Below are positions 6,472-10,192 of a DNA stretch of 10,192 nt, one piece after another. Each line of letters opens with the position of its first letter. Position 1 is the stretch's first letter. A model generated the notes under the pieces. It searched no databases. It was not told the DNA's origin and saw only the letters and a list, made by a program, of their open reading frames with translations. The stretch lies in NCBI GenBank assembly GCA_024403585.1, contig JAKSRN010000051.1, positions 1 to 10,192 on the forward strand, given 5' to 3'. The translations under genes and the position numbers were made by a program. Origin of the DNA: Lachnospiraceae bacterium (GTDB lineage Bacteria > Bacillota > Clostridia > Lachnospirales > Lachnospiraceae).

Positions 6472-7782
6472 TTATCCCTGTTTGTAAAGGTTACGTCTGT
6501 CGATTACACGTACAGCTTTTCCTTCGCTTCGAACGATGGATTTTGGCTCTACGATACGAACTTTTGCATAGATTCCCAGCATGGATTTCAGTCCTGCAAC
6601 TACATCTTTCTCTTTAGCTGCCAGATCTGTTACAGAGTCAGAGAAGAGCTCTGGAGTCATCTCAACCAGTACCTCGATTGTATCGGAGTATTTCTCACGA
6701 TCAACGATGATCTGGTAGTTAGATGTCAGACCCTGCTGCAGCAGTACCTGCTCGATCTGAGATGGGAATACGTTAACACCTTTAACGATGAGCATGTCAT
6801 CGGAACGACCCATTGGTTTAGACATTCTTACATGAGTACGTCCGCAGGAACATGGTTTACGGGACAGTACGCAGATATCTTTTGTACGGTAACGAAGAAG
6901 TGGGAAAGCTTCTTTATCAATACTTGTGAATACAAGCTCACCAACCTCACCATCAGGCAGAACCTCACCTGTCTTAGGATCGATGATCTCAGCGATGAAG
7001 TGATCCTCGTTGATATGCATACCCTGCTGCTCCTCACACTCGAAGGAAACACCAGGTCCGGAGATCTCTGTCAGACCATAGATATCGTAAGCTTTGATAC
7101 CAAGTCTCTTCTCGATGTCACGACGCATCTCCTCTGTCCAGGCCTCAGCACCGAAGATACCAGCTTTCAGTTTGATCTGATCGCGGTAGCCCTTCTCATT
7201 GATGCTCTCTGCAAGGTAAGCAGCGTAAGATGGTGTACAGCAAAGGATAGTAGCCTCAAGGTCAACCATGAACTGGATCTGACGATCTGTGTTACCGGAA
7301 GACATTGGAAGTGTCAGACATCCAACTTTGTGAGATCCACCGTTCAGACCAGGACCACCTGTGAACAGACCGTAGCCATAGCAAACCTGGCAGACGTCTT
7401 TTTTAGTTCCGCCGGCAGCCATAATGGCACGTGCACAGCACTCTTCCCACATATCAAGGTCAGGCTGAGTATAGAAAGCAACAACACGACGACCTGTTGT
7501 TCCGGATGTAGACTGGATACGTACACAGTTCTCCAGCGGCTCAGCCATCAGTCCGTATGGATAAGCATCTCTTAAATCATCTTTTGTAAGGAATGGCAGT
7601 TTGTGAAGATCATCGATGGATTTGATATCTTCCGGTTTTACACCTGCTGCATCCATTTTGTTACGATAGTACTCAACGTTCTCGTACACTTTTTTAACAG
7701 TTTTTACAAGCCCTGCGTTCTGGATCTCAATAATCTTCTCGCGTGACGCACACTCAAGCTCTTCCTGATAATAATTTCCCAT
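6472..7782 (-). CDS. paaK: Phenylacetate-CoA ligase (PaaK family), arylacetate:CoA
   Basis: This 436-residue cytoplasmic ligase belongs to the PaaK branch of adenylate-forming enzymes. It interconverts an arylacetate, ATP and CoA with arylacetyl-CoA, AMP and pyrophosphate. Motifs: phosphate-binding loop STSGTTGRR (91-99), YGLTE (235-239), RYRTKDI (297-303), GRSDDMLIVKGVNVFPSQIE (325-344) and EGKAVRV (420-426) with the likely catalytic K422. Residues CSCG (311-314) lie in the cysteine-bearing loop typical of this family. Length matches the usual 430-440. The ATG at 7782 follows AAAGGAA. It sits directly downstream of iorAB, so the acyl-CoA made by the oxidoreductase is its probable substrate or product: indoleacetyl-, phenylacetyl- or hydroxyphenylacetyl-CoA. 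Whether it recovers energy from the thioester or activates imported arylacetate cannot be read from sequence. Confidence 0.93.
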   Translation of the reverse strand: MGNYYQEELECASREKIIEIQNAGLVKTVKKVYENVEYYRNKMDAAGVKPEDIKSIDDLHKLPFLTKDDLRDAYPYGLMAEPLENCVRIQSTSGTTGRRVVAFYTQPDLDMWEECCARAIMAAGGTKKDVCQVCYGYGLFTGGPGLNGGSHKVGCLTLPMSSGNTDRQIQFMVDLEATILCCTPSYAAYLAESINEKGYRDQIKLKAGIFGAEAWTEEMRRDIEKRLGIKAYDIYGLTEISGPGVSFECEEQQGMHINEDHFIAEIIDPKTGEVLPDGEVGELVFTSIDKEAFPLLRYRTKDICVLSRKPCSCGRTHVRMSKPMGRSDDMLIVKGVNVFPSQIEQVLLQQGLTSNYQIIVDREKYSDTIEVLVEMTPELFSDSVTDLAAKEKDVVAGLKSMLGIYAKVRIVEPKSIVRSEGKAVRVIDRRNLYKQG

Positions 7783-7807
7783 TTTTTAAAATTCCTTTCC
7801 CAATACT

Positions 7808-7831
7808 ATTTTCCGAAAATACAGTCTGTAT
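7808..7831. promoter_or_regulatory. Two adjacent 13-bp palindromes, candidate operator
   Basis: Between iorB and paaK, ATTTTCCGAAAAT (7808-7820) and ATACAGTCTGTAT (7819-7831) overlap by two bases. Each is a perfect inverted repeat around one central base. They lie just downstream of the predicted start of an internal promoter, where a repressor site would be expected. Because they are also transcribed as part of the operon, small RNA stems are an alternative reading. Confidence 0.45.
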
Positions 7832-7842
7832 CTTCCTGATGA

Positions 7843-7851
7843 ATTATATCA
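7843..7851 (-). promoter_or_regulatory. Possible internal promoter ahead of paaK
   Basis: The minus strand reads TGATATAAT, a perfect extended -10, starting 7 nt after the iorB stop. No good -35 is present at 17 nt (TTTTGG at best). Predicted start is near 7836, about 55 nt before the paaK ATG. It could let paaK, the ACT gene and yerC be transcribed independently of iorAB. Confidence 0.45.
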
Positions 7852-7858
7852 CCGATTC

Positions 7859-8437
7859 TTACTCACCAAAATGGAAGCCCAGGTTGAATGCCTTCTTGTT
7901 CATCTCAATGAAGTTTGGCTTAACAACCTGCTCAATAGCTGTCATCCATTTCTCCTCAGCAAAACCGAAGTATTTAGCAAGACGGCCCATCAGGACAAGG
8001 TTAGTAGCTTTAGAGGAACCAGCCTCGATTGCCAGAGACAGAGCGTCGATTCCGTCAACGTCTGCACCGTTCTTCTTAACCTCTTCCAGAATGTCGTGTG
8101 GATACTCAGCAGCGCCGATGATTACAGGCATTGGATCGATCTCCTGTGTGTTAACGATGATCTTTCCACCCTTCTTCAGGCAATCCACATATCTTGCACC
8201 TTCCAGTTTTTCGAAGGAAACAATGAAATCAGCCTCTCCTTTGGAGACAACCGGAGAATATACTTTCTCGCCATAACGTACATAAGTAACTACAGAACCA
8301 CCACGCTGGCTCATACCATGTACCTCTGAAACCTTAACCTCATAGCCCTCATTCATCAGAAGACGGCCAAGCAGTTTGCTGGCAAGCAGAGAACCCTGTC
8401 CACCAACACCAACGATCATAATACTTGTTGTGTTCAT
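7859..8437 (-). CDS. iorB: Indolepyruvate:ferredoxin oxidoreductase, beta (gamma-domain) subunit
   Basis: This 192-residue protein is the small subunit of indolepyruvate:ferredoxin oxidoreductase and carries the gamma-type domain of the 2-oxoacid:ferredoxin oxidoreductase family. It begins with the nucleotide/CoA-binding-like glycine loop VGVGGQGSLLASKLLG (about 9-24), followed by SEVHGMSQRGGSVVTYVRYG (37-56) and NLVLMGRLAKYFG (146-158), all typical of the family. Length agrees with the usual 190-200 residues. With IorA it converts aryl-pyruvate, CoA and oxidised ferredoxin to arylacetyl-CoA, CO2 and reduced ferredoxin. Its ATG follows the iorA stop directly (TAAATG), and its ribosome binding site GAGGAGA lies inside the end of iorA, so translation of the two subunits is likely coupled. 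Confidence 0.95.
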   Translation of the reverse strand: MNTTSIMIVGVGGQGSLLASKLLGRLLMNEGYEVKVSEVHGMSQRGGSVVTYVRYGEKVYSPVVSKGEADFIVSFEKLEGARYVDCLKKGGKIIVNTQEIDPMPVIIGAAEYPHDILEEVKKNGADVDGIDALSLAIEAGSSKATNLVLMGRLAKYFGFAEEKWMTAIEQVVKPNFIEMNKKAFNLGFHFGE

Positions 8438-10174
8438 TTATCTCTCCTCGCTTTCTAATGCATCAAATTTGCAAAGCTGTTTACATACATCGCAGCCTAC
8501 ACACTGAGTAGGATCGATGGAAGCTTTTTTATCTTTGAAAGAAATAGCAGGACATCCGAGGGTCATGCATTTCTTACATCCTTTACAGTTATCCTTGTTA
8601 ACAGATACAGGGCTCTTAGCCTTCACATATTTCAGAAGCATACATGGTCTTCTGGAAATGATGACTGACGGCTCATTAGCTGCCAGCTCCTCTTTCAGAA
8701 CTGTATCGCACTGCTCCAGATTGTAAGGATCTACTACAGTTACACGGTTGATGCCGATTGCATGGCAGAGAGCCTCAAGATTAACAGCGGCTGCCGGATC
8801 ACCCTTCAGGTTGTAGCCTGTAGTTGGGTTCTGCTGATGTCCTGTCATACCTGTGATGGAGTTATCCAGGATGATAACTGTAGATGCAGAATTGTTGTAA
8901 GCGATATTAACAAGACCTGTCATACCGGAATGCATGAAAGTAGAATCACCGATTACAGCAACCGTCTGTCCGGCACTTGCGCCCTCAGAAGCTTTGTTGA
9001 AACCGTGGATACCGGAGATGGAAGCACCCATGCAAAGGGTAGAATCCATAGCATTCAGTGGTGCAGCGGAGCCAAGAGTGTAGCATCCGATATCACCGAT
9101 GACAGTGCATTTGTTCTTTTTCAGAGTGTAGTACATGCCACGGTGAGGACATCCTGCACACATAACAGGAGGACGTACCGGAACAGCAGTCTCGATGGAA
9201 ACACTCTCTTTAGCAGGCATGCCCATAACCTGAGCAACATAAGCCTGGGAGAACTCACCGATGTTTGTGAAGAGCTCTTTGCCCTCAACAGCAACACCGA
9301 TTGTCTTGCAGTGGTTCTCAATTACAGGATCCAGTTCCTCAATAACAACCACGCGTTTTACTTTAGCAGCGAAAGCTTTGATTCTCTCAACTGGCAGTGG
9401 ATTTACCATACCCAGTTTCAGAACGCTTACGTCATCACCGTAAACCTCTTTTACATACTGGTAGCAGGTTCCGGAACAGATGATACCCAGCTCCTCAGAA
9501 CCAAACTCTTCTCTGTTCAGATCAGTAGTCTCTGCAAATGCTGTCAGTTTCGCAGTTCTCTCCTCAACGATCGGATGACGGCGTTTTGCATTAGCAGGAA
9601 CCATGATATATTTCTGAGGATTTTTCTCGTAAGGGATCAGAGGTTTCTCCACTCTGTCATTCAGCTCAACCATGCTCTGGGAATGTGCGATTCTTGTGCA
9701 CATACGCATGATCACAGGAGTATCAAACTCCTCAGACAGATCGAATGCTCTCTTTGCGAAATCCAGTGCTTCCTGAGAATCAGCCGGCTCCAGCATAGGT
9801 ACTTTAGCAGCAATTGCATGGTGACGGGAATCCTGCTCATTCTGAGAAGAATGCATTCCAGGATCGTCAGCTACAGCAATAACAAGACCACCGTTAACAC
9901 CTGTATAAGACAGAGTGTACAGCGGGTCAGCTGCAACGTTCAGTCCAACATGTTTCATACCACAGAATGCTCTTGCACCCTGCAGAGATGCACCAAAAGC
10001 TACCTCCATAGCAACTTTCTCGTTTGGTGCCCATTCAGCATACATTTCGTCGTACTCAGCAGCACACTCAGTAATCTCTGTAGATGGTGTTCCAGGGTAG
10101 CTGGATACTACTCTACAGCCGGCCTCGTAGAGACCTCTGGCGAAAGCTGCATTTCCAATCATCAGTTCTTTCAC
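8438..10174 (-). CDS. iorA: Indolepyruvate:ferredoxin oxidoreductase, alpha subunit
   Basis: This 578-residue subunit holds the thiamine-pyrophosphate site and iron-sulphur clusters. The N-terminal pyrimidine-binding domain contains SYPGTPSTEI (25-34), NEKVAMEVAFGAS (51-63) and FCGMKHVGLNVAADPL (70-85). The middle carries CAGCPHRG (339-346). The TPP-binding domain has GDIGCYTLG (360-368), GDSTFMHSG (409-417) and ILDNSITGMTGHQQNP (435-450). The C-terminus is a 2[4Fe-4S] ferredoxin domain: C530, C533, C536, C541 (spacing 2-2-4, followed by Pro) and C558, C561, C564, C568 (spacing 2-2-3, followed by Lys rather than the usual Pro). Length is close to the usual IorA size (about 580-650). The start is GTG at 10174, with AGAGGAGGAA upstream. 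Only 18 nt of upstream DNA is visible, so the operon promoter and any earlier genes lie outside the window. Confidence 0.97.
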   Translation of the reverse strand: MKELMIGNAAFARGLYEAGCRVVSSYPGTPSTEITECAAEYDEMYAEWAPNEKVAMEVAFGASLQGARAFCGMKHVGLNVAADPLYTLSYTGVNGGLVIAVADDPGMHSSQNEQDSRHHAIAAKVPMLEPADSQEALDFAKRAFDLSEEFDTPVIMRMCTRIAHSQSMVELNDRVEKPLIPYEKNPQKYIMVPANAKRRHPIVEERTAKLTAFAETTDLNREEFGSEELGIICSGTCYQYVKEVYGDDVSVLKLGMVNPLPVERIKAFAAKVKRVVVIEELDPVIENHCKTIGVAVEGKELFTNIGEFSQAYVAQVMGMPAKESVSIETAVPVRPPVMCAGCPHRGMYYTLKKNKCTVIGDIGCYTLGSAAPLNAMDSTLCMGASISGIHGFNKASEGASAGQTVAVIGDSTFMHSGMTGLVNIAYNNSASTVIILDNSITGMTGHQQNPTTGYNLKGDPAAAVNLEALCHAIGINRVTVVDPYNLEQCDTVLKEELAANEPSVIISRRPCMLLKYVKAKSPVSVNKDNCKGCKKCMTLGCPAISFKDKKASIDPTQCVGCDVCKQLCKFDALESEER

Positions 10175-10180
10175 AATCAG

Positions 10181-10190
10181 TTCCTCCTCT
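10181..10190 (-). promoter_or_regulatory. Strong ribosome binding site of iorA
   Basis: AGAGGAGGAA on the minus strand contains a full GGAGG core 8 nt before the GTG at 10174. It supports the GTG as the true start and suggests high translation of the oxidoreductase. Confidence 0.85.
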
Positions 10191-10192
10191 TT

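Noticed and set aside
6832..7575. A 247-codon plus-strand frame opposite paaK, and similar frames opposite the other ior genes and the acyl-CoA synthetase.
   Set aside because: They are antisense shadows of well-supported genes, with no family motifs.
1..10192. Mobile elements, CRISPR arrays, phage genes, tRNA genes or riboswitches.
   Set aside because: No transposase, integrase, regularly spaced repeats, tRNA-like cloverleaf or recognisable riboswitch core was seen; intergenic gaps are all under 200 nt.

Overview
The window looks like part of a chromosome from an anaerobic, amino-acid-fermenting member of the Clostridia. Lachnospiraceae is my best guess, from moderate GC content, strong AGGAGG-type ribosome binding sites, a YerC-type TrpR-like protein and ferredoxin-linked 2-oxoacid oxidation. 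This is inference from gene content; no marker gene is present. Nearly all of the sequence is coding, and there are no tRNA or rRNA genes, CRISPR arrays, insertion sequences or phage genes.

There are three blocks. (1) Positions 1-1635, minus strand: an AMP-forming acyl-CoA synthetase with its own probable promoter. (2) Positions 1828-5507: a glycerate-use locus. A CdaR-type regulator (minus) is transcribed divergently from a two-gene operon (plus) encoding a class I glycerate kinase and a GntP-family permease. The permease would import glycerate or a related sugar acid, the kinase would phosphorylate it into glycolysis, and the regulator would sense the acid. (3) Positions 5593-10174, minus strand: iorA, iorB, a PaaK-like ligase, a tandem ACT-domain protein and a TrpR-like HTH protein. 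The gaps are short (0, 76, 72 and 84 nt), and a strong hairpin followed by a U-rich tract closes the block at 5549-5574. IorAB oxidatively decarboxylates aryl-pyruvates made by transamination of Trp, Phe and Tyr, giving arylacetyl-CoA and reduced ferredoxin. PaaK interconverts arylacetate and arylacetyl-CoA. The ACT and TrpR-like proteins are candidate sensors or regulators.

The core enzymes belong to known families. The less ordinary features are: a TrpR-like gene as the last gene of an indolepyruvate oxidoreductase operon; a possible 21-codon ORF rich in Tyr/Trp codons that overlaps that gene's TTG start by four bases (TTGA); two adjacent 13-bp palindromes just downstream of an extended -10 element between iorB and paaK; a perfect 11-bp hairpin without a U-tract between paaK and the ACT gene; and a compact divergent control region with a repeated TTATCAG motif. 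I see no clear evidence of a wholly new system. The possible sensory circuit around the ior operon is the best lead.
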